DNA of 64,000 nucleotides, from NCBI RefSeq assembly GCF_900114535.1, contig NZ_FOTK01000034.1:1-64000 (forward strand). Direction: 5' to 3'. This stretch comes from Methylobacterium pseudosasicola. GTDB lineage: Bacteria > Pseudomonadota > Alphaproteobacteria > Rhizobiales > Beijerinckiaceae. Positions 44,075 to 53,214 of the stretch are shown one piece after another (position 1 is the first letter of the stretch; each line of letters begins with the position of its first letter). The notes under the pieces were generated by a model. The model saw only the letters and a program-made list of their open reading frames with translations. It had not been told where the DNA came from and did not search any database. The translations under genes and the position numbers were made by a program.

Positions 44075-44920
44075 CTAGTCCAAGCGTATGAGGAAACGCG
44101 CGATCGCGTCGTGAATCATGGCGACGATCTGTGTCTCCCTTCGCTCGAATTCCTCGAGCAGTCCTGAGACTGCCACGGCGAGGGGACGGCCCTTGCGGTC
44201 GATGCGGTTGGGCAGCGGTACCGCGATCGATCCGGCGCCGGACGTGACGAGGCCATGCGAGAAGAAATGGCCGTCCTGCCGCAAACGGGCCACGTTGGCC
44301 AAGACGGCTGAGACCTGAATCGGGGGTTGCTCGGGCGGGGCCTCCGCATTCGTGCGCCGCACAAGCGGGCCGATCTCGGCATCCGGGATCCCGGCGAGAA
44401 GCGCGGTGCCGGTGGCCGACCACACTACAAGTCGGCGCGTGCCGGGTGGGACGTGAAAGCGCATCGCGGTTTGCGCCTGCAACACGTGGACGTACTGCGA
44501 GTAGATGGTGTTGCGTGCCGCTAGGATCACCGTGCCGCCCGTGCACTCGGACAGATGCTCGAGCATGCGCACGAGACTACCGTCGCGCACCGGCCCCTTG
44601 TCGAGCCACGCGCCCAGCAGCGCGACCCGCGGCGACGGCAGGAAGCTGCGGCTGTCGGCGTCGTAATCGAGATAGCCGAGTTGGGCCAGGCTCTTCAAAA
44701 GCATCGAGGTTGAGGATTGCGGAAAGCCTAGGCGTTCGGCAATCTCCGAGACCCGAGCTTCGCGCTGAAGCTCGTCGAACAGCTCCAGGATCTGAAGCAC
44801 GCGGCCCGCGGACTTCACGAAAGCCAAGGAGGGACCGACTGCATCGGCCCTGACCAAGAGGTCCGTGCTCGAACCCGCTCCGGTCTTTACCCGAGGCGTG
44901 AAGCGGTCGGGGGCAATCAT
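44075..44920 (-). CDS. IclR-family transcriptional regulator
   Basis: A 281-residue IclR regulator. The N-terminal winged HTH is visible (SAGRVLQILELFDELQREAR, VSEIAERLGFPQSSTSMLLK, LAQLGYLDYDADSRSF), followed by the GAF-like effector domain (GGTVILAARNTIYSQYVHVL, LVVWSATGTALLAG, GAGSIAVPLP). The ATG at 44920 has GGAG six bases upstream. It is divergent from the operon starting with the ABC binding protein at 45335, with 414 bases between; a 14-bp perfect palindrome lies in this gap. It probably senses an intermediate of the CoA-dependent pathway encoded downstream. Confidence 0.92.
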   Translation of the reverse strand: MIAPDRFTPRVKTGAGSSTDLLVRADAVGPSLAFVKSAGRVLQILELFDELQREARVSEIAERLGFPQSSTSMLLKSLAQLGYLDYDADSRSFLPSPRVALLGAWLDKGPVRDGSLVRMLEHLSECTGGTVILAARNTIYSQYVHVLQAQTAMRFHVPPGTRRLVVWSATGTALLAGIPDAEIGPLVRRTNAEAPPEQPPIQVSAVLANVARLRQDGHFFSHGLVTSGAGSIAVPLPNRIDRKGRPLAVAVSGLLEEFERRETQIVAMIHDAIARFLIRLD

Positions 44921-45183
44921 ACCCGGCTCCAGGCCGGTAGTGCGAGGAGGCTGTGAACGGCCTCGAACGTGATATCCGCGCGCCGTGAAGCCCACCAATA
45001 GGCTGCCCGCCCGGCAATCATCTGAGTCGCCCGCAACTCGAACGAACATGGCGTTTGCGGCGCGATCTCATGGCATGTCCAATCATCGTGAATGGAGTAC
45101 GGGCCGCTTGGGTCCAGCTGCCGTCATGAATGCATCACCGCATCCGCGCTCGACGACGTATAGTGCGAATCATCCGCCGCTCC

Positions 45184-45197
45184 ATCACAGATGTGAT
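45184..45197. promoter_or_regulatory. 14-bp palindrome in the IclR/ABC divergent region
   Basis: ATCACA-GA-TGTGAT, a perfect 6+2+6 inverted repeat 138 bases before the binding-protein start and about 260 bases before the IclR start. A plausible operator for the IclR protein; the two-base spacer is shorter than in many IclR sites, so this is only a candidate. Confidence 0.4.
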
Positions 45198-45334
45198 ATC
45201 GCTCAGCAGATCCACGATGACGGTTGAAGACCAATCCCGGCTCTGTCCTACTCGAGGGCGAGCGCCGGACAGTGATGCTGTCCGGACGTGCTGAGACCGC
45301 GCGCCAAGGGCGGCTCTGCTCGGGAGGAATGCCG

Positions 45335-46345
45335 ATGTCGATCCGCCTCGCGGCCGTCGCCGCGCGTCTCGTCTCCGTGGCGCTGCTATTGTCCGCTTTG
45401 AGCGGACCGACCCTCGCCGAGACGAACACGGTCCGCATCGGCCTGCAATACGGCCTCGTCTACCTGCCGGTAATGATCGCTCAGAACGAAGGTTTGTTCG
45501 ATAAGCGCGCCAAGGCGGCAGGCCTCGACGGGCTGTCGGTCACGCTGAGCCGCTTCAGTGGCTCGGCCGCGATGAACGACGCACTGCTTTCCGACAGCAT
45601 CGAGCTGGGCACACTCGGCGCGACCGGCGCCTTGATCGCCTGGGACAAGACCCGCGGTCGTCAGCAGATCAAGAGTCTCTGCGCCCTCACTTCAGTCGTC
45701 TACACGCTGTTTACGGGCAAGCAGGGCGTTACCGCGCTGAAGGATTTTACCTTTGGCGACAAAATCGCGGTCCCAGCCTTCAACTCGCCGCAGGCTATCC
45801 TGCTGCGGGTGGCCGCAGCCCGGCAGCTCGGCGATCCGGCCAAGGCGGATACTCTGATGGTGAGCCTGCCCCACCCCGACGCCACCGCGGCCATGCGCGC
45901 CGGGCAAGGCATCGCCGGCTACTTCTCGACGCCACCCTTTACCCAGATCCTACGGGCGGATCCCAAGCTCCGGGCGATCATGACCTCCACCGGTCTGATC
46001 GGCGACGGTGACCCTACCGCCGCGACCCTGAACGCCAAGCAGGGCTTCGTCGACGCCAATCCCAAGGTGACGCAGGCCATCCTCGCCGGCATGGAGGACG
46101 CGGTTTCGCTCATCCGCAGCGACCCGAGGCGGGCGGCGGCGATCTACCTGGCTTCAGAGCAGGTGCAGATCGATCAGGCCCAGGTCGAGTCGACCCTCAC
46201 CGACGGGTCCCTCGTCTACGGCGTGGCCCCGAAAGACATGGTCAACCTTGCCAAGGCGATGGCGGCGCAGGGGCTCCTGCGCAAAGTGCCGACCGACTGG
46301 CAAGAGCTCTTCTTTCCGGGCCTCAAGGAACGCGACGGAAGCTGA
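45335..46345 (+). CDS. ABC transporter substrate-binding protein, NMT1/SsuA/TauA type
   Basis: A 336-residue periplasmic binding protein with a Sec signal (MSIRLAAVAARLVSVALLL, cut near LAETN). The mature part begins VRIGLQYGLVYLPVMIAQNE, typical of NMT1/SsuA-like proteins for sulfonates, nitrate, taurine or aromatic acids, followed by GSAAMNDALLSDSIELG. The ATG at 45335 is chosen because GGGAGGA lies seven bases upstream; the ATG two codons earlier has no room for a ribosome-binding site. No permease or ATPase genes adjoin, so it relies on components elsewhere. It opens the IclR-controlled operon. Confidence 0.9.
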   Translation: MSIRLAAVAARLVSVALLLSALSGPTLAETNTVRIGLQYGLVYLPVMIAQNEGLFDKRAKAAGLDGLSVTLSRFSGSAAMNDALLSDSIELGTLGATGALIAWDKTRGRQQIKSLCALTSVVYTLFTGKQGVTALKDFTFGDKIAVPAFNSPQAILLRVAAARQLGDPAKADTLMVSLPHPDATAAMRAGQGIAGYFSTPPFTQILRADPKLRAIMTSTGLIGDGDPTAATLNAKQGFVDANPKVTQAILAGMEDAVSLIRSDPRRAAAIYLASEQVQIDQAQVESTLTDGSLVYGVAPKDMVNLAKAMAAQGLLRKVPTDWQELFFPGLKERDGS

Positions 46346-46392
46346 GCGAGCCATACGGGCGAGCCCCTGATCTGACAGACCACGGAGCAGAG

Positions 46393-47544
46393 ATGCAGAG
46401 CTTTCGCTTCAGCGCCGAACCGCTCCCGGCCGAGGCCGAGGCGGCCCGTGCGGCCGTCCGGGTTTTTCTCGACGCTGAACTGGCGGCGGGGCACTTCGTG
46501 CCACATCGGACCTCGTGGACGACCTTCGACGCCGGCTTCAGCCGACGTGCCGGGGCGGCCGGGTTCATCGGTCTGACCATGCCGGAGGCGTATGGTGGCC
46601 ATGAGCGGTCCGGCCTCGTCCGCTTCGTCGTCACCGAGGAGATGCTGGCGGCCGGCGCGCCCTGCGGGGCGCACTGGATCTCCGACCGCCAGTCTGGCCC
46701 ACAGATCCTGCGGCACGGTTCCGAGGCGGCCAAGCGGGCGATCCTGCCGCGGATCTGCCGCGGCGAATGCGCCTTCGGCATCGGCATGAGCGAGCCGAAC
46801 TCGGGCTCGGACCTCGCCGCCGTGCGCACCCGCGCGGCGCGCGACGGCGACGATTGGTTGATCAACGGCTCCAAGATCTGGACGACGAACGCCCATCAGG
46901 TCGATTACCTGCTCGCCCTGGTCCGGACCGGTGAGCCCGGACCAGACCGGCACGGCGGCTTGACCCAGTTCATCATCGACATGGCGGCTCCCGGGGTCAC
47001 GGTGCGACCGATCCTCGACCTGTCAGGCCACCACGAGTTCAACGAGGTGTTCTTCACCGACTACCGCGTCCCGGACGCCATGATGGTCGGCGCGGAGGGC
47101 GAGGGCTGGGGGCTCGTCACGGAGGAACTCGCTTTCGAGCGCTCGGGGCCCGACCGCTTCCTGTCGGACTACCGGCTGCTCGTCGAACTCGTCGACCGGA
47201 TCGGGCCGGAACCCGACCGGTTCCAGGCGGTCGAGACCGGCCGGATGGTGGCGCAGCTCACCGCGCTCCTCGGCATGTCGGCCTCGGTGGCCCGGCTCCT
47301 CGACAAGGGCGTCGTCCCCGGCGTTGAGGCGGCGCTCGTGAAGGATGTCGGCAACAGCTTCGAGCGCGCGGTGCCGGAGATCGCCCGGCGGCTCGTGCCG
47401 GTTGAGCCGAGCCTCACCGCGCAGGGCGAGCCGTTCCGTGAGGCGCTCGGCGGCGTGACCCTGCGGGCGCCCTCCTTCACCCTGCGCGGCGGCACCCGCG
47501 AGGTTCTGCGCGGGGTCATCGCGCGGGGACTGGGCTTGCGATGA
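46393..47544 (+). CDS. Acyl-CoA dehydrogenase, first of a pair
   Basis: A 383-residue FAD-dependent acyl-CoA dehydrogenase: GAAGFIGLTMPEAYGGHERS, FGIGMSEPNSGSDLAAVRT, WLINGSKIWTTNAHQVDYLL, FFTDYRVPDAMMVG and the closing LRGGTREVLRGVIARGLGL. It introduces a 2,3-double bond into an acyl-CoA. It is coupled by ATGA to a second, more divergent family member, an arrangement known from heteromeric acyl-CoA dehydrogenases of actinobacterial sterol and proteobacterial cyclic-acid degradation. The two products probably form an alpha2beta2 enzyme. Confidence 0.92.
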   Translation: MQSFRFSAEPLPAEAEAARAAVRVFLDAELAAGHFVPHRTSWTTFDAGFSRRAGAAGFIGLTMPEAYGGHERSGLVRFVVTEEMLAAGAPCGAHWISDRQSGPQILRHGSEAAKRAILPRICRGECAFGIGMSEPNSGSDLAAVRTRAARDGDDWLINGSKIWTTNAHQVDYLLALVRTGEPGPDRHGGLTQFIIDMAAPGVTVRPILDLSGHHEFNEVFFTDYRVPDAMMVGAEGEGWGLVTEELAFERSGPDRFLSDYRLLVELVDRIGPEPDRFQAVETGRMVAQLTALLGMSASVARLLDKGVVPGVEAALVKDVGNSFERAVPEIARRLVPVEPSLTAQGEPFREALGGVTLRAPSFTLRGGTREVLRGVIARGLGLR

Positions 47545-48671
47545 ACACGACCAACCACGCACAGGATAGGGCGGCCGACGAGGTCGCCGACATCGTCCTC
47601 GATCAATTCGAGCGGCTGCTGGCCCAGCATCTCTCGCCGCAAGTGCTGGCGGCCTGCGACGGTGCCGTGGACGACGCGGCCTGGCCCGCGGATCTCTGGA
47701 GAGCGCTTAACGACAGCGGTCTGCCGCTGGCCCTGGTGCCCGAAGCGGCCGACGGGATCGGCTTGGAGGCCAGGACGGCGGCCTTGCTGATCCGGCGCTG
47801 TGGGCAGGCGGCCTTGCCGCTGCCGCTGCCCGAGACCATCGCGGGTGCGGCGCTCTGGGCGGCGGCAGGCGGCGGCGCGCCGGAGGGCGCCCTCACCTTG
47901 GTCCCAGCCGGCAGCCCCGTTCGAATCACGCGGCGGGCCGACGGTTTCGTCCTCGACGGGCGGGCGGCGCAGGTGCCCTGGGGCGGTTCGGTCGCGGCCC
48001 TGCTCGTGGATGCGATCGACGCCGCAGGCGTCCGCCACCTCGTGCGGATCACGGCGCCGGGCACGGTTCGTGATACGCGCCACAACCTCGCGGGTGAGCC
48101 GCGCGACGCCCTCGACCTCACAGGCTGTACCGCCGCCATCGACGAGGTACGGACAGCGCCGGACTGGGCCGCCGAGGTTGGTGTCGGCTCGGTGGAGGCA
48201 GCCGGCGCCTGGGTGCGCGCGCAGCAGTTGGTGGGCGCGATGGAGACCTGCCTCGCCTCCGCCCTCGATCACGCCCGCGAGCGGCAGCAATTCGGGCGGC
48301 CGCTCGCCAAGTTTCAGGCGATCCAGCACATGCTGGCCGAGGCCGCGGGCCACGTCGCGGCGGCGACTGCATCGGCTGATCTCGCTGCCGCGTGCTGGGG
48401 AGATGCGCGCTTCGTCCTCGCCACCGCGATCGCTAAAGCGCGCTGCGGCGAGGCGGCGGGCCACGTCGCCGCGATCTGTCATCAGATCCACGGGGCGATG
48501 GGTTTCACCCAGGAGCACCCGCTGCACCGCGCGACGCGGCGGCTGTGGTCTTGGCGAGACGAGTTCGGCTCCGACGCTCTGTGGCAGGAACGGATCGGGC
48601 GCGCGGTCTGCGCGGGCGGAGGCACCGCTCTCTGGCCGATGCTGGTCCGGCTGCGGGCCGGTGCCGGCTAA
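47541..48671 (+). CDS. Acyl-CoA dehydrogenase, second of a pair
   Basis: A 376-residue acyl-CoA dehydrogenase homologue whose ATG overlaps the TGA of the first (ATGA). The C-terminal flavoprotein part is clear: RERQQFGRPLAKFQAIQHML, AKARCGEAAGHVAAICHQIH, GAMGFTQEHPLHRATRRLWS. The middle domain is strongly diverged, with few of the usual substrate and FAD contacts. That is typical of the partner chain in heteromeric enzymes, where FAD binds across the subunit interface. It probably functions only with the preceding gene product. Substrate unknown; the following CoA-transferase and hydratase suggest an acid activated by CoA transfer. Confidence 0.9.
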   Translation: MNTTNHAQDRAADEVADIVLDQFERLLAQHLSPQVLAACDGAVDDAAWPADLWRALNDSGLPLALVPEAADGIGLEARTAALLIRRCGQAALPLPLPETIAGAALWAAAGGGAPEGALTLVPAGSPVRITRRADGFVLDGRAAQVPWGGSVAALLVDAIDAAGVRHLVRITAPGTVRDTRHNLAGEPRDALDLTGCTAAIDEVRTAPDWAAEVGVGSVEAAGAWVRAQQLVGAMETCLASALDHARERQQFGRPLAKFQAIQHMLAEAAGHVAAATASADLAAACWGDARFVLATAIAKARCGEAAGHVAAICHQIHGAMGFTQEHPLHRATRRLWSWRDEFGSDALWQERIGRAVCAGGGTALWPMLVRLRAGAG

Positions 48672-48687
48672 CATGGGAGATCGCCGC

Positions 48688-49935
48688 GTGCTGGATCATT
48701 CCGCCGAGACGAAAAAGGCTGGTCCCCTGGCGGGCGTGCGGATCGTGGATCTCACCAGCGTCATCATGGGACCGTCGGCCACGCACATCCTGGCCGATCT
48801 CGGCGCCGACGTGATCAAGATCGAGACGCCGGAGGGCGATTCCTTCCGTCACTACCGGCCGGCCCGCAACGCTGGGATGGGCGGCAACTTCCTGCACCTC
48901 AACCGCAACAAGCGCAGCGTCCGCCTGGACCTGAAGCGGCCCGAGGCGCGGGCGGCCCTCGACCGGCTCATCGTGACGGCGGACGTCTTCGTGCACTCGA
49001 TGCGCCCGGACGCGATCCTGCGCCTGGGCTACGGCTACGAGCGAGTCCGCGCGCTCAAGCCCGAGATCATCTTCTGCGGGGCCTACGGGTTCGGGGCTGA
49101 CGGCCCCTATGCCCACAAGGCAGCCTACGACGACCTGATCCAGGCGGGCTCCGGCCTCGCCGCCCTCCAGACCGCCGCCACCGGTGAGCCCGGCTACCTG
49201 CCGACCGTGCTGTGCGACAAGATCGCCGGCCAGGCTATTGCCTGTGCGATCCTGGCGGCCCTCTACGAGCGTCGGGCCGGCGGCGTCGGGCAGGCGGTCG
49301 AGGTGCCGATGTTCGAGACGATGGTCGAGTTCAACTTCGTCGAGCACATGGTCGGCTACGCCTTCGAGCCGCCACTTGGGCCGCCGGGCTTCAACCGGGT
49401 GCTCAGCCCGAAGCGCAAGCCCTACCGCACCCAGGACGGCTATGCCTGCATCCTGCCCTACTCCGACCGGAACTGGCGCGACTTCTTCATCCACACCGGC
49501 CGGCTCGAATTCGTGGACGACCCGCGCTTCACCCCGCTCGCCGTGCGCGTGGAGAACATCGAGGTCCTGTACGCGCTGGTGGAGGAAGAGGCTCCGCGCA
49601 GGACCACCGCCGCTTGGGTGACGTTCTGCGATTCGGTGAGCATCCCGTGCATGCCCGTCCTCGGGTTGGAGGAACTGCCGGACGACGCGCACCTGAAAGC
49701 GGTGGGCTTCTTCGGGGCCGCCGAGCATCCGAGCGAGGGGCGCTACCGCACCATGCGCCGACCGGTTTCGTTCAGTGGCAGCGACTTCGCGATTCGCCGG
49801 CACGCCCCCCGGCTCGGCGAGCACACCGCCGAGGTTCTGGCCGAGGCGGGCCTCGACCCGGCCGAGATCGCCGCCCTCACCGGGGCGGCCGCCCCGCCGG
49901 ACCCGTCCACGCAATCCGAGGAGACCGCCCGATGA
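48688..49935 (+). CDS. CaiB/BaiF-family (class III) CoA-transferase
   Basis: A 415-residue class III CoA-transferase: GVRIVDLTSVIMGPSATHIL, LGADVIKIETPEGDSFR, HLNRNKRSVRLDLKRPEA, FCGAYGFGADGPYAHKAAYD, and the catalytic aspartate in PTVLCDKIAGQAIACA. It would activate the pathway's acid by swapping CoA from another thioester. The start is set at the GTG at 48688, because GGGAGA lies seven bases before it; the ATG five codons earlier (48673) overlaps that site and is less likely. It overlaps the enoyl-CoA hydratase gene by four bases. A second CaiB-type gene, at 28469, belongs to the hydroxyacid operon. Confidence 0.92.
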   Translation: MLDHSAETKKAGPLAGVRIVDLTSVIMGPSATHILADLGADVIKIETPEGDSFRHYRPARNAGMGGNFLHLNRNKRSVRLDLKRPEARAALDRLIVTADVFVHSMRPDAILRLGYGYERVRALKPEIIFCGAYGFGADGPYAHKAAYDDLIQAGSGLAALQTAATGEPGYLPTVLCDKIAGQAIACAILAALYERRAGGVGQAVEVPMFETMVEFNFVEHMVGYAFEPPLGPPGFNRVLSPKRKPYRTQDGYACILPYSDRNWRDFFIHTGRLEFVDDPRFTPLAVRVENIEVLYALVEEEAPRRTTAAWVTFCDSVSIPCMPVLGLEELPDDAHLKAVGFFGAAEHPSEGRYRTMRRPVSFSGSDFAIRRHAPRLGEHTAEVLAEAGLDPAEIAALTGAAAPPDPSTQSEETAR

Positions 49936-50735
49936 CGCTTGAGGCCGAGACACGCGGTGCGGGCGGAGACCTGCTGTTCTCCGTCGCGGAGGGCGTGGCG
50001 ACCATCACGCTGAACCGGCCCGAGCGGAAGAACGCCTTCACCTTCCCGATGATCGAGGCCTGGACGGCGGCTCTGCAGCGCTGCCGCACGGATGATGCCG
50101 TCCGCGTCGTCGTCGTGACCGGCGCGGGCCCGGCTTTCTGCAGCGGTGGCGACATCGTCGAGATGGGCGAGCGCCTCGACCAGCCGCCTCAGCGGCGCAA
50201 GGACGAACTCTACGGCCGAATCCAGCGCATCCCGCTGGCGCTCGAGGACCTCGACAAGCCGGTCATCGCCGCTCTGAACGGCGTGGCCACCGGGGCGGGC
50301 CTCGACCTCGCGCTGATGTGCGACCTGCGCTACGCCGCGAAAAGCGCCCGCTTCGCCGAGACCTACGTCCGTGTCGGTCTGGTGCCCGGGGCCGGTGGCG
50401 CTCACTTCCTGCCCCGCCTCGTCGGCACCGCGAAGGCGCTGGAGCTGTTCTTCACCGGCGATTTCGTCGATGCGGAGGAAGCGCTCCGGATCGGCCTCGT
50501 CAACGGCGTTCACGACGATGTGGCCCTGATGCCGGCGGTCGAGGCGCTGGCGCGTCGGATCGCCAAGGCGCCACCGCTCACGCTGAGCCTAATCAAGCGC
50601 GCAGTCTATCAGGGGATGCGCAACGACCTGCGCACCAACCTCGACCTGATCTCCTCGCACTATGCGGTGATCACCGCGACGCCCGAGCATCGGGATGCGG
50701 TGCAGGCGTTCATCGGCGGGCGCAGCAAGCTTTGA
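49932..50735 (+). CDS. Enoyl-CoA hydratase/isomerase family protein
   Basis: A 267-residue crotonase-fold protein, starting at ATG 49932 which overlaps the CoA-transferase stop (ATGA). Landmarks: ITLNRPERKNAFTFPMIEAW, VTGAGPAFCSGGDIVEMGER (first oxyanion hole), LNGVATGAGLDLALMCDLRY (second), FAETYVRVGLVPGAGGAHFL. It would hydrate the enoyl-CoA made by the acyl-CoA dehydrogenase pair. The residue matching the second catalytic glutamate of classical hydratases is not obvious, so isomerase, hydrolase or lyase activity cannot be excluded. The operon pauses here, with about 200 bases to the class II aldolase gene. Confidence 0.9.
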   Translation: MTLEAETRGAGGDLLFSVAEGVATITLNRPERKNAFTFPMIEAWTAALQRCRTDDAVRVVVVTGAGPAFCSGGDIVEMGERLDQPPQRRKDELYGRIQRIPLALEDLDKPVIAALNGVATGAGLDLALMCDLRYAAKSARFAETYVRVGLVPGAGGAHFLPRLVGTAKALELFFTGDFVDAEEALRIGLVNGVHDDVALMPAVEALARRIAKAPPLTLSLIKRAVYQGMRNDLRTNLDLISSHYAVITATPEHRDAVQAFIGGRSKL

Positions 50736-50939
50736 AGTGAAGGGCGCCCACTTGAGTGCTGGTGGGCTTCCGGTTGGGTCACCCCGCCCCCGTACGTGAT
50801 GTGGGGAAGATGACGTGCCAGGAACGAAAGCAGCAGAAGCAAAACAACATCGGCATTGTGTCAGATGATTCCGGTCTTTAATTGGACTGGTCGCGAGAGA
50901 TAATATCAAATACCATTCAATCGATGAGGGAACCGCCAA

Positions 50940-51755
50940 ATGAATGTTGCAGCCAAGCGGTCGGTGTACGAACCTGACCAAGCCGGTCTGGCTTTCCCTC
51001 GCTACCCCGTGTTCGATGATGCCGCGCAGGAGCGAAGACACCGCAAGGTTCGGTTGGCTGCCGCCTGTAGGCTCTTTGCTGATCTGGGCTACGAATACGG
51101 ATTCGCCGGCCACATCACCGTCCGCGACCCGGAGGATCCGAACCTCTACTGGACGAATCCGTTTGCCATGGAATTCGGGGCGGTCAAGGCGTCGGACCTC
51201 CTCCTCGTCGACCACGACGGCCGAGTCATCGAGGGCGCGCGTGCGGTGAACCGCGCCGGCTTCGTCCTGCACGCCGCCATCCACGAGGCGCACCCCGGCA
51301 TCCTGGCATCGTGCCACTGCCACACGATCAACGGCATGGCTTGGGCCGCCCTGGGCCGGCGACTGGATCCGATCACCCAGACAGCCTGCGGCTTCTACGG
51401 TGATGGGCAGGCCCTGATCACCGAGGAAGCTGGCGCCGTGGTGGTGGAGCGCGGGGCCGGCCACAGCGTCGCCGCCGCGTTCGGACGCGACACCAAGGTT
51501 GCCATTCACCAGAACCACGGCCTGTTCAGCGCCGGCCAGGAGAGCATCGAGGAGGCCGTTTGGTGGTTCGTGGCCGCCGAGCGGGCCTGCGAGATTCAAC
51601 TCAAGGCCGAGGCGACGGGCCACCCCCTGAAGCTCGTTCCCGAAGCCAATGCGGCGCACTCCGCCAAACACCTCGCCACTCCGTTCATGGCGTGGCTTCA
51701 TGCCCAGCCGATGTTCGACCGCACTTTGCGCCAGCATCCGGACGTGATCGACTGA
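50940..51755 (+). CDS. Class II aldolase/adducin family protein
   Basis: A 271-residue zinc-dependent class II aldolase/adducin-type protein. The metal histidines are visible in SCHCHTINGMAW and in KVAIHQNHGLF, and the N-terminal FADLGYEYGFAGHITVRDPE block is typical. Members retro-aldol cleave sugar phosphates or act as decarboxylases or dehydratases on related compounds; the specificity cannot be assigned. The ATG at 50940 has no strong ribosome-binding site but starts the conserved region. It is preceded by a ~200-base gap that may contain its own promoter and is followed by an MFS transporter gene. Confidence 0.88.
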   Translation: MNVAAKRSVYEPDQAGLAFPRYPVFDDAAQERRHRKVRLAAACRLFADLGYEYGFAGHITVRDPEDPNLYWTNPFAMEFGAVKASDLLLVDHDGRVIEGARAVNRAGFVLHAAIHEAHPGILASCHCHTINGMAWAALGRRLDPITQTACGFYGDGQALITEEAGAVVVERGAGHSVAAAFGRDTKVAIHQNHGLFSAGQESIEEAVWWFVAAERACEIQLKAEATGHPLKLVPEANAAHSAKHLATPFMAWLHAQPMFDRTLRQHPDVID

Positions 51756-51901
51756 TCGACTGCTGCACACCGCGGCGCGCGCATCTATGCAGAGCACAAT
51801 ACGGCGTGGATCTAGAGCTTGCGGTGTCGGAAATGATTGCGGTATCCTATGTTTTTGATTCTAATATAAAAGAAACATACCGAATATATCGGGAGGTGCG
51901 A

Positions 51902-53194
51902 ATGGGCAAGCGCCGTTATCTGCTGTATATTGGCATTTTCTTGCTTGTCGTCTTCAATTATGTGGACCGCGTCGCGCTGTCGGTCGCGGCGCCGGCGATC
52001 GCGGCTGAATACAATCTGAGTCCGGTACAGGTCGGTTACCTGTTCTCAGCTTATCTCTGGACGTATGTCGTCTGCTTGATCCCATGCGGATTTCTGACCG
52101 ATCGCTACGGGGCAAAGGTGGTCAACGGCGTCGGTGTGCTCGTGTGGTCCGGCGCGACGATTCTCACAGGGCTCGCGTCCGGCTTCGTCAGCCTTCTCGG
52201 CTCGCGCATGCTGATGGGCGCGGCGGAGGCGTCCACCTATCCAGCGGGCGGTCGCGTGTTGCGGGATTGGGCGCCGCGATCCGAGTTCGGTCTGGCGGCC
52301 ACGATGCTCAACAGCGGCGGCTACGCGGGTCCTGCGTTCGGGACCTTGCTGCTCGGGTGGGTGGTGTCAGTCCACGGCTGGCGGTGGGGTTTCTATACGG
52401 CCGGCTTGCTGGGCTTGGTTTGGCTGGTCGGCTGGTTGGTCTGGTATCGCGTGCCGGAGACGGCAACCTTCGTCGGCGAAGACGAGCGCGCCTTCATCCT
52501 GCGTGAGCGCGATTCCGGGGCGAAATCCGGTGGCTCGGCCGACGGGTTTGGCGTGCTGTTGCGCTCGCGCAGTATGATCGCCGTCGCCGTCACGCAGGGC
52601 TGCGCCGTCTACACGCAGATCGTGTTCCTGACCTGGCTTCCGAGCTATCTCGCCAACGTCAAGCACATGTCGATCGTGAAGTCGGGCCTGTTCACGGCGT
52701 TCCCGTACTTCGCGGCGACGGTCTTCGCGTGGGTCCTCGCCCATCTGAGCGATCGTGCGCTGGCCGCGGAGGGCGGCTCCAGCACGGGGCGGCGGCGGCG
52801 CATCGTCGTCGTGTCGATGCTCAGCGCGGCCGTGATCCTGGCGGCACCGTTCGTCGACAGCACGCCGATGATCCTGGGCCTGATCACCATCTCGCTGACC
52901 GGCTTGGCGACGGGCATCTCGCTCAACATTGCCCTGGCCGCCGATCTGCTGCGGTCGCCTGCGAGTGCTGGCAAAGCCATGGCGATCCAGATCACCGGCG
53001 GGAACATGTTCGGCCTCATCGCGCCGATCGCCACGGGCTACATCATCGCGGCGACGGGTAGCTACGACCTCGCCTTCGTGGCCGGTGGCGTGCTGCTGGT
53101 GACCGGGGCCGTGATCACGCTGACCCTGACGCACGCCCCGATCGGTGGCGACCTCCCCGCGCCAGCGGTCGTCCCCGCGCTGCGCCGCGCTTAA
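51902..53194 (+). CDS. MFS transporter, anion:cation symporter (ACS)-like
   Basis: A 430-residue major-facilitator carrier with about 12 hydrophobic segments. Family sequence NYVDRVALSVAAPAIAAEY, the loop motif GFLTDRYGAKVV, and RMLMGAAEASTYPAGGRVL match the ACS group that imports hexuronates, galactonate, phthalate and similar acids. The ATG at 51902 follows GGGAGGTGCGA. The leader (51810-51890) is AT-rich and contains partly symmetric ATGTTT/AAACAT sequences, a possible control region. Followed after 20 bases by an SMP-30 lactonase, which fits import and hydrolysis of a sugar-acid or lactone substrate. Confidence 0.92.
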   Translation: MGKRRYLLYIGIFLLVVFNYVDRVALSVAAPAIAAEYNLSPVQVGYLFSAYLWTYVVCLIPCGFLTDRYGAKVVNGVGVLVWSGATILTGLASGFVSLLGSRMLMGAAEASTYPAGGRVLRDWAPRSEFGLAATMLNSGGYAGPAFGTLLLGWVVSVHGWRWGFYTAGLLGLVWLVGWLVWYRVPETATFVGEDERAFILRERDSGAKSGGSADGFGVLLRSRSMIAVAVTQGCAVYTQIVFLTWLPSYLANVKHMSIVKSGLFTAFPYFAATVFAWVLAHLSDRALAAEGGSSTGRRRRIVVVSMLSAAVILAAPFVDSTPMILGLITISLTGLATGISLNIALAADLLRSPASAGKAMAIQITGGNMFGLIAPIATGYIIAATGSYDLAFVAGGVLLVTGAVITLTLTHAPIGGDLPAPAVVPALRRA

Positions 53195-53214
53195 GCTCTT
53201 AGACGGAGGTCACG

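Noticed and set aside
51810-51890. Partly symmetric ATGTTT/AAACAT near the MFS gene as an operator
   Set aside because: Arms are short and imperfect in AT-rich DNA; not strong enough to list as a site.
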